Shown here: one piece after another, positions 47,860 through 59,982 of the stretch
How the letters are laid out: each line of letters opens with the position of its first letter
Numbering within the stretch: the stretch's first letter is position 1
NCBI GenBank assembly: GCA_949130495.1
Contig: OX422207.1
Location: 833,626,073 to 833,690,072 of the forward strand
Direction: 5' to 3'
Length of the DNA: 64,000 nucleotides
From: Sambucus nigra
Taxonomy: Eukaryota; Streptophyta; Magnoliopsida; Dipsacales; Adoxaceae
The notes under the pieces: model-generated
Told to the model about the DNA's origin: nothing
Database searches by the model: none
Seen by the model: the letters and a program-made list of their open reading frames with translations, nothing else
Translations under genes and position numbers: made by a program

Positions 47860-50190
47860 CCAAATAGTCCTTGTTTTAATAACATTCTTGGCCTTTGATT
47901 TAGAAAAGGCCTGAGGGGTCTTTGTAAATGGTTTCTTGTCAGTTTTAGGTCGCCCCTTTTTCTTCCTATAATTAGATTTATGTGTGGTCTACTTTGGCAG
48001 AACATATGTATTCCTACTCTTTCTCGAATATTTAAAGTTTTGATAAGAAGGCGTCTACAACCCTTTTTGAAAACACTTGATAATGGGGTGCCCGTAGACA
48101 TCACAATAGGAACAATACTAATGTGAGATAGGCTTGAATCTATCACCTATGTCCTTAAAGATAGATTTGGTCTGGTTGGACGCATTAGTTCAATTTGCAC
48201 AAGTCTTAGTGTTTTGTTCGAGGTCTCTTGTAGGCGGACAAACATACTTAGCTTTACCATTAGGTTTCGGCTTTTGATTGCACACGTTTTATGTTTCTTG
48301 AGAGACATTGGCATTAAAAATTCCTTTCTGAGGTTTTTCCAAAGCCTGACTTTCTTTTATAAAATTTACATTCTCAAAAGAAATAGCTTTCTTATTACAC
48401 TTAACTTTTTCTTCAAAACCCATGCCAACTTTATCTTCAGAATTCATTTTACTACCAACAACAATTTCTTCATAAGATTTAGCTTGGGTTTAAAAATGAA
48501 AATATTTTTTAAAGGCATTTGAAACTTTTTGTTTGGATTCATCCAATTCAATTAAATTATTTGTGTATTTTTCTTCTAAGACAACATTTTTCTTAGATAG
48601 GTCTTTTAGTTTTAAAGAAAATTCTTTAGCCTCTGTCTCATGTACAACACATTATGCAGTGTGGTCTTATGCATTCTTCGTAATAGTTTAAAGTTGTTCA
48701 ACACGTTCAGTAAATTTCTTAACCATCTTATCCAGTTGGCAATCTTTTTAAGAGTCTTAGTATACAACTCTTGAATATCAGGTAGGTCTTCATTGGACTC
48801 ACTAAGTGAAGTGTGTCTCCTTTCGTTTCATTTTGTGCAATGGGACTCACACACACATTCAAATAATATACATTTTTTTTCACTTTGACTCGCCCGTAAA
48901 CTAGAATTATGTTCATCATTTTCAACAGTAGTAGATACATCAATTTCACTAGTAGGAATAATATCAACATCAACAGGCAAAATACAGTCATCAATAACAT
49001 TATCAATAGGTAAACATGCATTATCTTCAGAATGTATGATCTTGGGATAGAAAGACATGCATGATTCATCAAAAATGGATGAATCAAATTTATCTTCATC
49101 AAAATCACTTGAACTGTCTCAAGTTTTGTACATATTAGCCCTGACATTATTATTTTCAATTTGACTCTATAATTAGAAACAATGTGTCCCGTTTTCCCAC
49201 AATGATGACATTTGATGGGGTGATTATCACTCTTAGGCCTATTGTTATCAGTTGTCTATTTGTCATCGTTTCTATCATGCGGTCTGTGATTTTAAAAAAT
49301 TTAATAACTAGGTCTACCATGTTTAGAAGCAATAGAATTTCTAAACTTTATGATTTTTAGTAAATTATTTTCTCATAAGAGCAATCTGGTTATCTAAATT
49401 GTCTAAATAATAATCCTCTCTAAGGTCTAGGTCAAAGTCAAGTGGGTTAATTTTAGGGCTAATCACTTGAGATGAGAATACCACATTGGATCTAGAGGGT
49501 ATCTTGTTCTGGGAGGTCATTTATTTTTTATACTCTAACTCCATCTCTAGTGTTCTAAGTTTACTTCTAAGTAATTCGGGAGTCAATTTAGGATCATCCA
49601 TCTCTTCTATGGAATAACATTTATTATCAAATTTAGTAGGCAAGGATCTTAAGATTTTAAGCAGTATTTCCTTTCTATCATATGTTATCCCATTTGCATG
49701 AAACTTGGTGTCAATATGAGTTAATTTTATATGAAAGTCATCAAATGACTCATTTTAATCCATAATAAGAGTATTATACTACTGGACTAACATTTGAGTG
49801 TTCCCATCCTTAACACGCTCATCACTTTCATGGGCGGTGACGAGTGTGTCCCAGGATTCCCTAGAAGTGGAGCACATAGATATATGTTTAAATTCATGCT
49901 CATTTATGGATATAAAAATTCAGTTCTTTCCCTTATTATTACTAAGTGACATTTGTTTTCTTCTTTGGTAAACTCACTGAGACGTTTCATAATTCTTACA
50001 GTGCTTGTTTCAGACAAAGGCTTAGTTGGGTGAACATAACCATATTCTAATCATGTCCCATACGTCATCATTCAAATTCCTTTAGATTAATACAATCATC
50101 CTTACTTTCCAGTAAGGAAAATTTTTTCCAACAAAGAAAGGTGGATGGGACAGATTGCCAAGCTTCTCAAAACTCTCATATATTTTAAGA
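47860..50190 (-). pseudogene. gag: Copia-2 gag remnant
   Basis: The minus strand holds two knuckles: CSYCDVYGHPIIKC (48114-48073, intact) and CHHCGKTGHIVSNY (near 49210-49170, last Cys replaced by Tyr). Between them is acidic and coiled-coil-like sequence (48500-49160), as in Copia-1. Many frameshifts. The N-terminal part lies toward 50190. Confidence 0.78.
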
Positions 50191-50247
50191 AAAAGATTTC
50201 AAAAGAAGTTTATAGAGATTCAGTATAAAAAATATTTTGACAAACCT

Positions 50248-50259
50248 ACTTTGATACCA
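50248..50259 (-). other. Copia-2 primer-binding site
   Basis: Minus-strand TGGTATCAAAGT, a decayed initiator tRNA-Met complement, two bases from the LTR end. Confidence 0.8.
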
Positions 50260-50261
50260 CT

Positions 50262-52203
50262 TGAAAATCGTTCACTAAGTTTTTAACACAAAGTTAAAAA
50301 TTAAGTAAACTATGAATTAAACTCTTTTAGGAAACTCCTTTTATAAATCAGAACACAAGATGTATAAAAACTAATTAAGCATTATTCAGGATTTGTAGCT
50401 TGATTACCTAGGTTTTAAATCAAAAATCTAAACTAATTCTTTCTAATGAAACCAAACCATGCAAGCATTAAGAACTGAAAGAAGTAAAGTTTGACTCAGT
50501 TAGTTTTTACGTGGTAAAATCTCAAATCTGAGGAAACAACCATGGTGACCTCTACGCCGTAACCAAAAATCCTCTAGAAACAGTTTCAAGAATTACAAGC
50601 GCATGAATCAAACACACAAGATCCTCAAGCTAAAAGACATAATGTATAGCTACTGAGAAAATCTCCTTTATTGTATCTGATTCTGACGCGTTCAATCCTC
50701 CTAGCCATTCCTTGCTTTAATTCCTTGCTCTTCGTTCCAGTGACCCAGCTAAATAGAATCTCTCAAAGTAACAACACAATTATATGTATTCGTGCGAGAG
50801 TGTAGTGACTGTGAAGTGCCTAAGTATGCATAATTTTACTCACATCACTCTTAAAATTATACAACTAACCTTATGAATTTACAAATATTCCATATGACAT
50901 GTAGAGTTTCAGTTTCAATAAAATCAGACTTCTCAAGGAAAATTATTTTAGATCTGAAATTAGATCTTAACAAAAACAAATCTAATAATCAAACGTATTT
51001 ATATAGAAAACAAATTTTACAAGTTGTAAAACTTTGTTTCAAGAGAAATTACACAAAAATGGTTTTTGAATTCTCTTTTTGTAGATCATGAAAACAAAGA
51101 TGTTGGATCGTCTAAAATATGCAATAAAAACTAGCATCCAACTAGATAATGTATTTTTATAACATCAATACACATAAACACCTAAGATAAGCGTGTAAAT
51201 GTATCTCAATGGTATTTCTCAAGATTTTTAGGAAGAAAGATGAGAAAAACCTAGAGATTGTGTTCCTAAGAGAGAAAACATTTGAGAAGGTTTCTTCTAT
51301 GATCCAAACTCACAAACTCTCAAGAAAACCTAAAAATCTAACTCTCATAATGGTGGTTTTGATAGATCTGTTTACACTATGAAGATAAAGGTGCTTGGTT
51401 CTATGAGAAACACTCAAATCTTTCTTGTCTCTATGGTTTATCTCTCTTTTTCTCCTCTTTCTCTCTTTTTTCTCTCTTTACTCTCTCTTCTCCATTTTTT
51501 CTCTCAAATGGGTAAACTAACCAAAGTCTTCAAATGAAACACATAGGATTGAGATTAATAGAATTTAGATCGTATAAATATAAGGGTGCTTATCCTGATT
51601 GGTCTAACTGGGTTGTACTGGGATTATTTGAGGATGCATGCAGACCATCGATATGATTTTATCTAAAGTCTAGGGTTGAACTTCAGATATGTGAGAGGGA
51701 AGAAATACAAAACCATCTTCTAAAATGCAAACACGTGTCACACGCTAATAGGATCCAATACGCTTGTTTTTGAACTTTTAAAAATCTCATTTGTTACCAC
51801 AAATGTCTATGTCGATTTTTTTCTACCAAGGAATTTTTTTAGGGAATTAATTAATCTAACTTTCAACCCCAAAACATTTTAAATCCAATTTTATAAATGT
51901 TTAAAAAATCATTTAAAATGTTTAACAATTCCCAAAAAAATAATTAAAAAACATTTTAACAAATTTAAAAATATTTTATGACACACACCAATGCAATGCA
52001 TGAATTTGTGTCCTATATGTGTTGTTTTAACTTCCCTTTTAACCTAATAGGTTGATTTTTAATGTAGATTGATATAGTGTGACGCCTTCAATTAAACCAT
52101 GGAGAAAAACTCAAAATCTAATTAATTTGGACAATATATCCAAACTTGTTGGAACTCCTATATGAAAGAGACTCAAGTAAGTCAACCATATAGTGTGTTC
52201 TCA
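50262..52203 (-). repeat. Copia-2 5' LTR
   Basis: About 1942 bp. Plus-strand ends TGAAAATCGTTCAC and TAGTGTGTTCTCA, with inverted termini TGAAAATC/TGAGAACA. Collinear with 27942-29936. Confidence 0.92.
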
Positions 52204-52623
52204 GAACCACCAATTGTGCGACTTTAAATTCCTTATTGTTTGGAATAAAGGAGTTAAGACAGAGCCTTGGAATCCCGAAAACCTTCAACTATCAATTCTT
52301 CCCTTAAAGCCATAGAATGCTCAAATCATCCCATTAATTTACCCACAATTGTTCCCTTTTTACCTTTGTTCCCAAGTTTTGTCACTATTCATGACAGAAT
52401 TTTCAAACTGATTTTGCACCTTCAAAACTTCATATTTTCAAATTCGCCCTGACTAGAAAGTTGTGAGTCATTTAAGACCTTGCTGAAAACTATGACATGA
52501 CCTAAATAGAGACTTGAGTGAATATATAAAAATCTTTTTAGTACTTCTATGTCGACCATGTCATGCTACGACTTATCCTAATGAACTTTGCATATCAACT
52601 CCTTTGTTATACGAACTCCGAAG
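52204..52623. other. Unassigned DNA between Copia-2 and G3
   Basis: 420 bp without recognisable gene or repeat; the pre-insertion partner of the DNA left of 27942. Confidence 0.5.
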
Positions 52624-53528
52624 TGTGACACCTCGCTTATTAAAATAACGTATGGCTAGCCCTCTACTAAAATAAAACAGGAATCTTAAATGGCTCATTG
52701 TTAACATCACAGTCGAAAATTCAATATATTATTAACCACCTATTATTTAATCAACTCGTGTGTTAATTTTAAACTTTAATTAAATTAACAGAAGTAAAAC
52801 CATTCACCATTAACTATGCCAGATAAATAATTAAATCCAGAATCACGTAATCATATCTTAATAGTGGAATATAATAAAATACATCAACCGAATAAACCAT
52901 CGGTTTATAATCCAATACAAGTGAATTAAATAAAACTGAAATAAAAACTGACATTAGGTGACATGCCATGATAATAACTGACTAAATCCTATCTACAATC
53001 TCAAAGATAGAAAATGACTAAACAATCCCTACTACACTTCACAACTGTTGCATCTATGATGAACTGGAAGTCATAATCATGCTCATCATCCATGTGGCTG
53101 GACACCTAACAGTTTTTTTGAAAATATTTTGACACGGGTGAGAGCCCAAAACCTTTTGAAAATATTTTGCAAGTAAATAAATGCATAATAATTATAAATA
53201 CATTCTTCCATATTTAAATTGGAGTTGCACTCACATGAGATAATCCTTGCCCCTCAACTGTAGTGCACTCCAAACATATGCATTTTAACATATAGTTATG
53301 CTATCCATCCTAACTAGTCTCCAATATCCTTAAGTCCATGCACTATCCCGTGTAAAGCGTATTATATGAAAGTAGTTATCACACCAAATTTCTGTATTAT
53401 AATTAATCAATTCATTTTAGATAACGTTCAACAATTATAATTTATCAATTCATTCCAAATAACTTTATTAGTTATTAATTAAATTTTCACACATTAGTTG
53501 TATATACCCGTATATATTTTTTTGCATA

Positions 53529-53563
<35 letters not shown>

Positions 53564-55439
53564 GTATTTAATATCACATTAAGTACACATATATATCACT
53601 CGCTATATACGTATAACCGTAATCCCAAAAGCATTCCATCGCAGATGCGCATCTGTAAAATGCTATCATGCTCTAGGTCATACACAAATCATCCTCGACT
53701 ACCGGGTCGAAATCTCACACCGAACCCAACAAGTCGTTAACGTATTGGAGGCAGTCATAGTCCATCGACAATGTGTCATAATCATACAAAAATTACCTCA
53801 CTTCGAACTTCAACCTCGCAAGGGTACATGCATGGCGCTATGACCTGGGGCCATTACTAGGCCTGTTGATATTCTCCAGGGATGATCACCCACATCACGC
53901 TATATCACATAATTATAGTACACACACAAATATAATATTATGTATGTATATATTATCTCTTTACCGATATATATATTCCTAAAAATCTGAGTAACCGAGC
54001 ATAACCCTCGTGGCACTAGCCTAACACTTATGAATATCATTTCCACTCTAAATTATATAAATATTCAATTATTTAATTAATTGATAATTAAAATATCATT
54101 TCTGGACATGTACTATACTCAACCAGTTGTATCCCCGTATTCCCAAATTTTTATCACAATTATATTTAATAATTTTTCCAGTATCGTTTCTCATAAATAC
54201 TCTATTTTGTAATATTAATATGTTCCCAAATCATTTCAAAATAATTTTCTTAGTGTTAATCACTTTTCTAGAAATCCTACATTATTCCCGAACGTTAAAA
54301 TTTTACCTGAAATCAACTCGCGAGCAATTTTCATCAAACATCACAAATTAGCTATAGCAAGGAAACCGAGCTAGTTTTGCTTGAGTGCGAGTCGGTTCAC
54401 CCCTGCAGACAACAACACTTGGTCCCTAAATCGATTTTCAATAAGGTTTAATCCAAATTAATCAACCCTAAAACAAATTTTCTCAATGTTGTATCAAATC
54501 TGATGAATCTTAAACATGAAACACATCCATTTTAACATAGATTTACATGGAATTTATTCTTAATTTCCAAATAATATGAAATTCTCTCAATATCATAACA
54601 ATTCATAATTTCCTCAATCTTCTAAATCAATAATTCATCTAACTACATGGGATTCAAATTTTTAGATTTTAATATAAACAAATAACACAATTTTTCTACG
54701 AAATCATCTCTCCAAAAACCAAATTATCTACGATTCCCACCCAAAAATCTTTTCCCAATCATAATATTTATTGAATACTATGCATAATAATTTAGCAAAA
54801 TAATTATATGCCTTAATATTCGTAGGCTTTGAAGATGATTAGAAGCCCAAAATTTCTTCCCATGTTCTTCTAATTTGAATCTCCCTTGAATTCCTTTAGC
54901 TTCCTCTTGGAACTCTTGAGTTTTTCTCCACTTTTCTCTTCACTTTCTCTCTAACCTTTTATGTGACTCAAAGAAACCTTTGGGTATTGTGAAATGATTG
55001 TTCAACTCACCCAAAACCTTCATCTTATAAGATGAATTTCCATTTTCACATTCCATTAAAATGACTAAAAGTCCCCATAAACGAGTCTCGACTAGTCTGA
55101 AAAATGTCTATAACCCAATCACTACCCATGAGTACTTAATTTTGACTATTTTGTACCAATTTCTGATCAACTGTGCACTCAAAATAATCATTCGAGTTGC
55201 CTATCATCAATTTATCATCTTATTCCCAACACGATCCCACACGGGCATCCCGAATAAGATACTATTAACCGATTGCTTTTACTCACTTGCGACTTAATAT
55301 AAAATAATGCTATTTCTTTCTTATCACTTTTAATCCATTTCTAGCTAATTAATATTTATTTAAATTTACTATTTTGCAATTTAATTAAATTAATATGACA
55401 CGTTAAATTTAAGTATTCCTAAGAATACGGGGTGTTACA
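52624..55439 (-). repeat. G3: gypsy-type 3' LTR
   Basis: About 2816 bp, plus-strand ends TGTGACACCTCGC and ACGGGGTGTTACA. A purine tract on the minus strand (CCTTGTAAGGGAGGAAGTA, 55440-55458) adjoins its right end, so it is a 3' LTR of a minus-strand element. Contains (AT)n near 53527-53565. Confidence 0.85.
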
Positions 55440-55837
55440 TACTTCCTCCCTTACAAGGGAATTTTGTCACTGAAATTTTAGTATGCCTCGTACTCAAAAT
55501 ATTTAGATCCTTACCTGTATGGCATCCGAACGTACCTAAACCCAAATCATGATAACCTTATGGGGCCTCAGCTATACATCCGCTAGTGGAACCATCCTGT
55601 ATGAAGGCCTACTCGCTACGGCCCATGGTAAGCGACATGTCTGTTCAAATCGTTACATACCAATATATTCCATCTTTGTTGAGGTCTCATCAAAATAGTG
55701 ATACAAAAATCCATTGTGAAGCAATAATAATATTCCAATAATAGAAGCCTATACAATATTGGCTCTATTATCTCAATGCCGGGGAAAGGTCCCAACACCT
55801 CTAGGTTCTAACTCCCCTACATCGCAAACCACATCAC
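55440..55837 (-). pseudogene. pol: G3 integrase C-terminal fragment
   Basis: The minus-strand frame around 55798-55616 contains LGPFPGIEIIEPILYRLLLLE, matching RYVGPFPIIEKIGPVAYRL of G1 integrase. Only this end of G3 is left; a Tat LTR fragment follows. Confidence 0.65.
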
Positions 55838-56291
55838 TCCTAATTGCATGTAGAAATTACTCTCCTACTTGGACTAATGAAAATCATACACCTATTATCC
55901 TACATGGCCATTCAATTATCTTGATCGGCATCATAGATAATTAGTCGGATGGAGTGCCGACCAAATCCTAGAATGTGAAACATCAGGAATAATAAAAGTT
56001 ACTCTGATGGGATGGCGACCAACATTGAAATTGAAGAGTCTCATTTATTATGTACATATGTAAATGTTTGGAGATATAAATTCATTCCGTCTCAACTCAA
56101 TGGACTATTAATTCAATGGAAAGCACACCATACTGAGATATTGTAACCACCTAAATAATATCAATAGTGAACGTAGGCTTTCTTTATAGCTGAACCACTT
56201 TAAAACCTTAACTCTTGTGTGTTTGTTTAAATTGCTTAAAGTAATTTATATGTGATTATATATATGGACCCAACCTATTTTTAGATATCAA
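55838..56291 (+). repeat. Tat-C: third Tat-family LTR, degraded
   Basis: Aligns end to end with the Tat-B LTR: CTACTTGGACTAATGAAAA against CTACGTGGACCAATCAGAAA, AACGTAGGCTTTCTTTATAG, AACCACTTTAAAA, and an end GATATCAAC. TATA-like GGAGATATAAATTC near 56074. Borders are approximate, and no target duplication was found. Confidence 0.65.
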
Positions 56292-56903
56292 CTTGACACA
56301 CCCCAACCCAGTTACTTACAATTGAGTTTGAAAGTCAAAGTGAGTCAAACCATAATTGCCTTAACCAAACAATAAACATGAGTATCCTTTTTCAGTATCA
56401 GGATAAAGCCATAACACTAAAAACTTTTCAAAATTTTAAAGTAATCATGATGATTCGAACTTTCTCAGAGGATAATTAGGATTAAATTACCCATTTTTAA
56501 TTTGAACAAAATCATGATTTTACGCATCCCTTGCTAATCCCACCCGAACTCCTAGATTTGGCAGTGACATTTCAATACCTGAAAAAAAATATAACATAGG
56601 AATCGTGAGCAAAATAGCTCAGTGAATGCATTACTACTACACTAGTGCATAAAATTAAATGCAATAAGTCATATCTATGCAACAATATATAACATCTCAA
56701 CATCTCTTGGTTGTTAGTAAGCCATAACATCTCTTAGCTGTTAATAATCCATACCATCTCTTAGCTATTGATAAGCCATAACATCTCTTGGCTGTTTATA
56801 AGCCATGACATCTCTTGGTTGTTAGTAAGCCATAACATCTCTTGGATGTTAATAATCCATACCATCTCATGGCTGTTAATAAGCCATAACTTCTCTTGGT
56901 TGT
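56292..56903 (-). repeat. Gypsy-type LTR fragment with minisatellite
   Basis: TTGACACACCCCAACCCAG resembles the 3' terminus of minus-strand Tekay/Del LTRs, and ATAGCTCAGTGAATGCATTA is reminiscent of such LTRs. The right part is a 27-bp tandem repeat, cut by the Tat-A LTR. Confidence 0.5.
56701..56903. repeat. 27-bp minisatellite, about 7.5 copies
   Basis: The phrase CATCTCTTGG recurs at 56701, 56728, 56755, 56782, 56809, 56836, 56863 and (changed) 56890, exactly 27 bp apart. The rest of the unit reads CTGTTAATAAGCCATAA with one to three changes per copy. Confidence 0.96.
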
Positions 56904-57464
56904 TGTTGATGTAAAAAACTAGATTGCTCTAATTATTCAATCACAGATAAATAAATAAGACAAAGATTTTTAAAGTGGTTCGGCTAGGAATAAAGCCTAC
57001 GTCCACTGTTATGTTATTGCTGAGTGTTTGTGGAATTCTTGATTACAAGTTCTCTCAAGAAATTCCGGTCCCTTTGAATGGGGTTGATACAAGGTATTTA
57101 TAGCCTTGAGGCTGTACATGAAAGGTTCGATACATTAAATGATATACATGTGAAAGGGTAATACATTTAATGCAGCGTGCGCGTCAAGAATATAAGTATT
57201 CAATGAATGTTTAAACTGTTGATTATCTGGCAATTAATGATACGACCGAGGTGCAGCTCGGACCGCCATAGTTGCTCGTTGATCAGGAGTTCCTCGGAGC
57301 ACTAGAGTACCTCGGAGCGCTAGAGTTCCTCGGTGTACCCTCGTTGCTCGGAAAGAATCATGGTTGGTCGGGAAATGAACTTCCTCGCTGCTATTGTGCC
57401 ACGTAGATTGACACGTGTCTTCGTATTATTCGTCCACATCAGCATATTAATTTTGGTATCAACA
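56904..57464 (-). repeat. Tat-A 3' LTR with TATA box
   Basis: 561 bp with 7-bp inverted termini TGTTGAT/ATCAACA. The polypurine tract ATTGGGGGCTTC (minus, 57476-57465) adjoins it. The TATA box GGCTATAAATACC (minus strand) lies at 57093-57105; the DNA upstream of it carries an 18-bp periodic array (57257-57351). Confidence 0.93.
57257..57351 (-). repeat. 18-bp periodic CTCGG array upstream of the Tat-A promoter
   Basis: CTCG occurs at 57257, 57275, 57293, 57311, 57329 and 57347, exactly every 18 bp; five of the six are CTCGG, and two intervals read AGCxCTAGAG. It starts about 150 bp upstream of the TATA box in transcription direction. Confidence 0.9.
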
Positions 57465-57888
57465 GAAGCCCCCAATGTTTCATATTTCGAACTTTGAGGA
57501 GTATGGAACATTCTTTCTTGGTATATGGCAATATTAAATGACTTTCCTGGGTTTCAGGAACATTGTGTTCAAATTTCCTTCTCATTTCGCAGCTTCCGCC
57601 CTTTTTTTTGAATTTTTTATAAGCGCTTCGGTCTCCGTGCAGTTTTTGTCCTTTTAGCCGCCAGAAGTTCAGTAGTTTCTTTTTGGTAATCATTTCTTTC
57701 GCCGCTTCCCAATGCAAAGTATTTAAACTTCTTAGGTAACCATACCGTCTTCTACGTTTTCCAATTTTCTGCCTTCAAGCTTTCTATTCTCTCCTTCTCT
57801 CTTGTGCGTTCATCTTTTCCTTCGTTAGTTGTCAGCAGACCTCCTTTCTTCCTGTAAGATCTTTTTCCTTTCTTCTCTTTTATTCAGT

Positions 57889-58392
57889 ATGGTTTATATT
57901 GTGGAGTCTGTTGAGAAATTTCGTTCTGATTTTTCCATTCCTTCGTGGGTAACTCTAGAGGTTCTTTCTGAGCCTTTAGATTACTTCCGATTGGCTGAGG
58001 GACATTGGTTCCCCAGTCTTTTTATTGCTGAATGTGGTTTTTCCTTTCCACCAAATCCATTGTGTCTTGAGTTCTGTCAATATTTTGATCTTGTCCCTGC
58101 AAAAATAGCCCCCAATTCATGGAGAATAATTAATGGGGTGCACAAATTAAATCTAACTCATGGGACTCGTATTGGGATCCCTGAGATTATGTACTGCTAT
58201 AAGTGGGCCACTCTAGATAATATTTATTACTTAAAAACTAGGTTTCTGAATAGGGCTCTTGTAGTTAACATCCCTGACTCAAATAGAGATTATTTTGAAC
58301 ATGGGTTGGTTATAAAAAATTGGCAATATGCCCCTTTAGCTGGAAATGAAGTATACAACGGTCCCAGATGCCCCCATATGGCAATGGGATAG
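57889..58392 (+). CDS. Tat-A antisense gene 1, exon 1
   Basis: ATG at 57889 begins MVYIVESVEKFRSDFSIPSW. The domain resembles PF04195: PSLFIAECGFSFPPNPLCLE, FCQYFDLVPAKIAPNSWRI, YYLKTRFLNRALVVNIPDSN. Its function in Tat elements is unknown. The exon ends ATAG|GT at 58392. Compared with the Tat-B copy the last stretch (after GPRCP) is one base short, so the frame meets TAG just before the donor; with that base the reading would pass into exon 2 as Val-Asp-Ser-Lys. Expression would come from an antisense transcript starting in or near the LTR. Confidence 0.85.
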   Translation: MVYIVESVEKFRSDFSIPSWVTLEVLSEPLDYFRLAEGHWFPSLFIAECGFSFPPNPLCLEFCQYFDLVPAKIAPNSWRIINGVHKLNLTHGTRIGIPEIMYCYKWATLDNIYYLKTRFLNRALVVNIPDSNRDYFEHGLVIKNWQYAPLAGNEVYNGPRCPHMAMG

Positions 58393-58485
58393 GTTTATTT
58401 TTCATTTTATTTTACTTATGAAATTATGTTTTCATCACGTTTGACAAAATGTATTACTGATATCTCATTATGTATTTATTTGCAG

Positions 58486-59126
58486 TTGATAGCAAAAGAA
58501 GAACTCCAAAAGAATCAGAGGTTAATATCAAGCATCTGAAACTTATCTGGGGTTTGCACAAGAACATTGCAGACGAACACATCAGGTCTGCCTCATATCT
58601 GCTACAGTATAAGAGTTACACAACCTCTTATACTGCTCGCCCTGTTGAACCAGCTTCAACTCCAGAAGGTTCATCTTCAGATTCTCATCTTCTTTTAAGT
58701 CAAAGGATGGGTAAGAAAAGAGCTCCTCCTGCTCTCTTTGATGATGTTACTTCTGCTGCTGGGGCCAAGAAAAACAAAACTGATGTCCCAGAGGGGACTA
58801 AAAAGGTGGATGTTGGGTCTTCTAAGGCTACCGAGAAGCCCCCAGTGGTTCCGAGCAAGAAAAATGCTCATGTGGATGTAATTACAATCTCTCCGACCAA
58901 GACTTCTTTGGTTGAAGGTTCTGAACTCCCGTTGAGGAGATTGAGGAAATCATCCTCAGTTACTCCGGCTGAAACTGCCTCCTCTCTACCTGCTGGTGGT
59001 ACTGATGTTCCAAACATCATTCTTCCAAGTTCTGCAATGAGCTCGGTCGTACCCGAGGTCCATGGTATTGATGAAAAAATTCCTAGGGATATGCTGACAT
59101 CATTAGCTGCTCGTCACCTTGCTTCA
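58486..59126 (+). CDS. Tat-A antisense gene 1, exon 2
   Basis: Follows an intron 58393-58485 (93 bp, GTTTATTT...TTTGCAG). Starts VDSKRRTPKESEVNIKHLKL and IWGLHKNIADEHIRSASYLL, matching the Tat-B copy (RKRKCPNEGDIKLDKLQFIW). The rest is low-complexity, Ser/Thr/Pro- and Lys-rich (KKRAPP, KKNKTDVPEGTKKVDVG). Ends TCA|GTAAAT at 59126. No stop in frame. Confidence 0.82.
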
Positions 59127-59211
59127 GTAAATTTTTCATACTTCTGGTTTTTCTTTCTTTCTCTGAATACTTGCATTTTGTATTGACTTTATTATTTCTC
59201 TCATCTTTCAG

Positions 59212-59982
59212 CTGGTGAACTGTTTCAATAATATTGTGAAGAAGGATGAAGCTATTAAAGCTTCAAGCTCCTCGTCAGGTGTAGAGGATGCTCTGTTGGG
59301 TTTGACCCAGTCTTTAAAAGAATCTCGTCAACAGTATGTTGACGAAAAAGCTGTTTGGGAGAAAAAGTTAGCTGTGGATGAAGCTGAGAAGGTGAAAATG
59401 GCCGAAACCTCCAAGAATTTAGAGGATAAAGTAAAAGGTTTAGAGGTTAAACATCAGGAATATGATGGCCAGCTGAAAAAGGCAGAGGAAGAGTTATCTA
59501 CCCTGCGAGATATCAAGGTCAAAAAAGAAGAATTGGATGTGAAGCTCTCCTCGGAGAAGTTGAGAAGAAAGGTTGCAGTCAAGAAAAATTTCAGTGCTGG
59601 TTGGGAGAAAGGATGGGATAAGGGGATTGCTGCAATGACATCCCAAGTCCAATATGGGAAGTTGAAATACTTCCACGATGGTTGGGTAGCTGCTCTGCAG
59701 GAACTGAAGATCAAGGATGATTCTGATCTATTCCAGATGCACCTCCCTGGTCCTCCTCCACCAATTGTGGAAGAAGAAGAAGATGAGCCTGTCTCTGATG
59801 AATCTTCTATGGCCATAGGTGATCAGGTCTCTGCCTCTCAACCTTCTGCCACCGAGGACGTTTCTTCCATGCCTCATCCTCCCGAGAAGATTCCTGCCGA
59901 TCAAGCTGTTGTTACCACCGAGCAACCGAGCTCCTCGTCCCAGCCTCCCGAGAAAGTCTTGGGGGACAAGAAAAATGTGTGA
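59212..59982 (+). CDS. Tat-A antisense gene 1, exon 3
   Basis: Follows an intron 59127-59211 (GTAAAT...CTTTCAG), phase 0. Begins LVNCFNNIVKKDEAIKASSS, then a coiled coil of about 120 residues (ESRQQYVDEKAVWEKKLAVD onward), a module GWEKGWDKGIAAM ... FHDGWVAALQELKIKDDS ... HLPGPPPP, and an acidic/Ser-rich tail ending VLGDKKNV. An AATAAAA signal lies at 60048. The total spliced length of 1916 nt is one short of a multiple of three, agreeing with the one-base loss in exon 1. Confidence 0.82.
   Translation: MVNCFNNIVKKDEAIKASSSSSGVEDALLGLTQSLKESRQQYVDEKAVWEKKLAVDEAEKVKMAETSKNLEDKVKGLEVKHQEYDGQLKKAEEELSTLRDIKVKKEELDVKLSSEKLRRKVAVKKNFSAGWEKGWDKGIAAMTSQVQYGKLKYFHDGWVAALQELKIKDDSDLFQMHLPGPPPPIVEEEEDEPVSDESSMAIGDQVSASQPSATEDVSSMPHPPEKIPADQAVVTTEQPSSSSQPPEKVLGDKKNV

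Noticed and set aside
57829..57888. Upstream extension of antisense exon 1
   Set aside because: It would need a non-ATG start; the first ATG at 57889 fits the domain, and the stretch before it looks like leader.
57841..57888. Possible intron GTAAGATC...TATTCAG just before the ATG
   Set aside because: Only about 35-40 bases, shorter than plant introns usually are.
59454..59816. Minus-strand frame of 120 codons opposite exon 3
   Set aside because: Shadow of the coiled-coil and acidic coding sequence; composition only.
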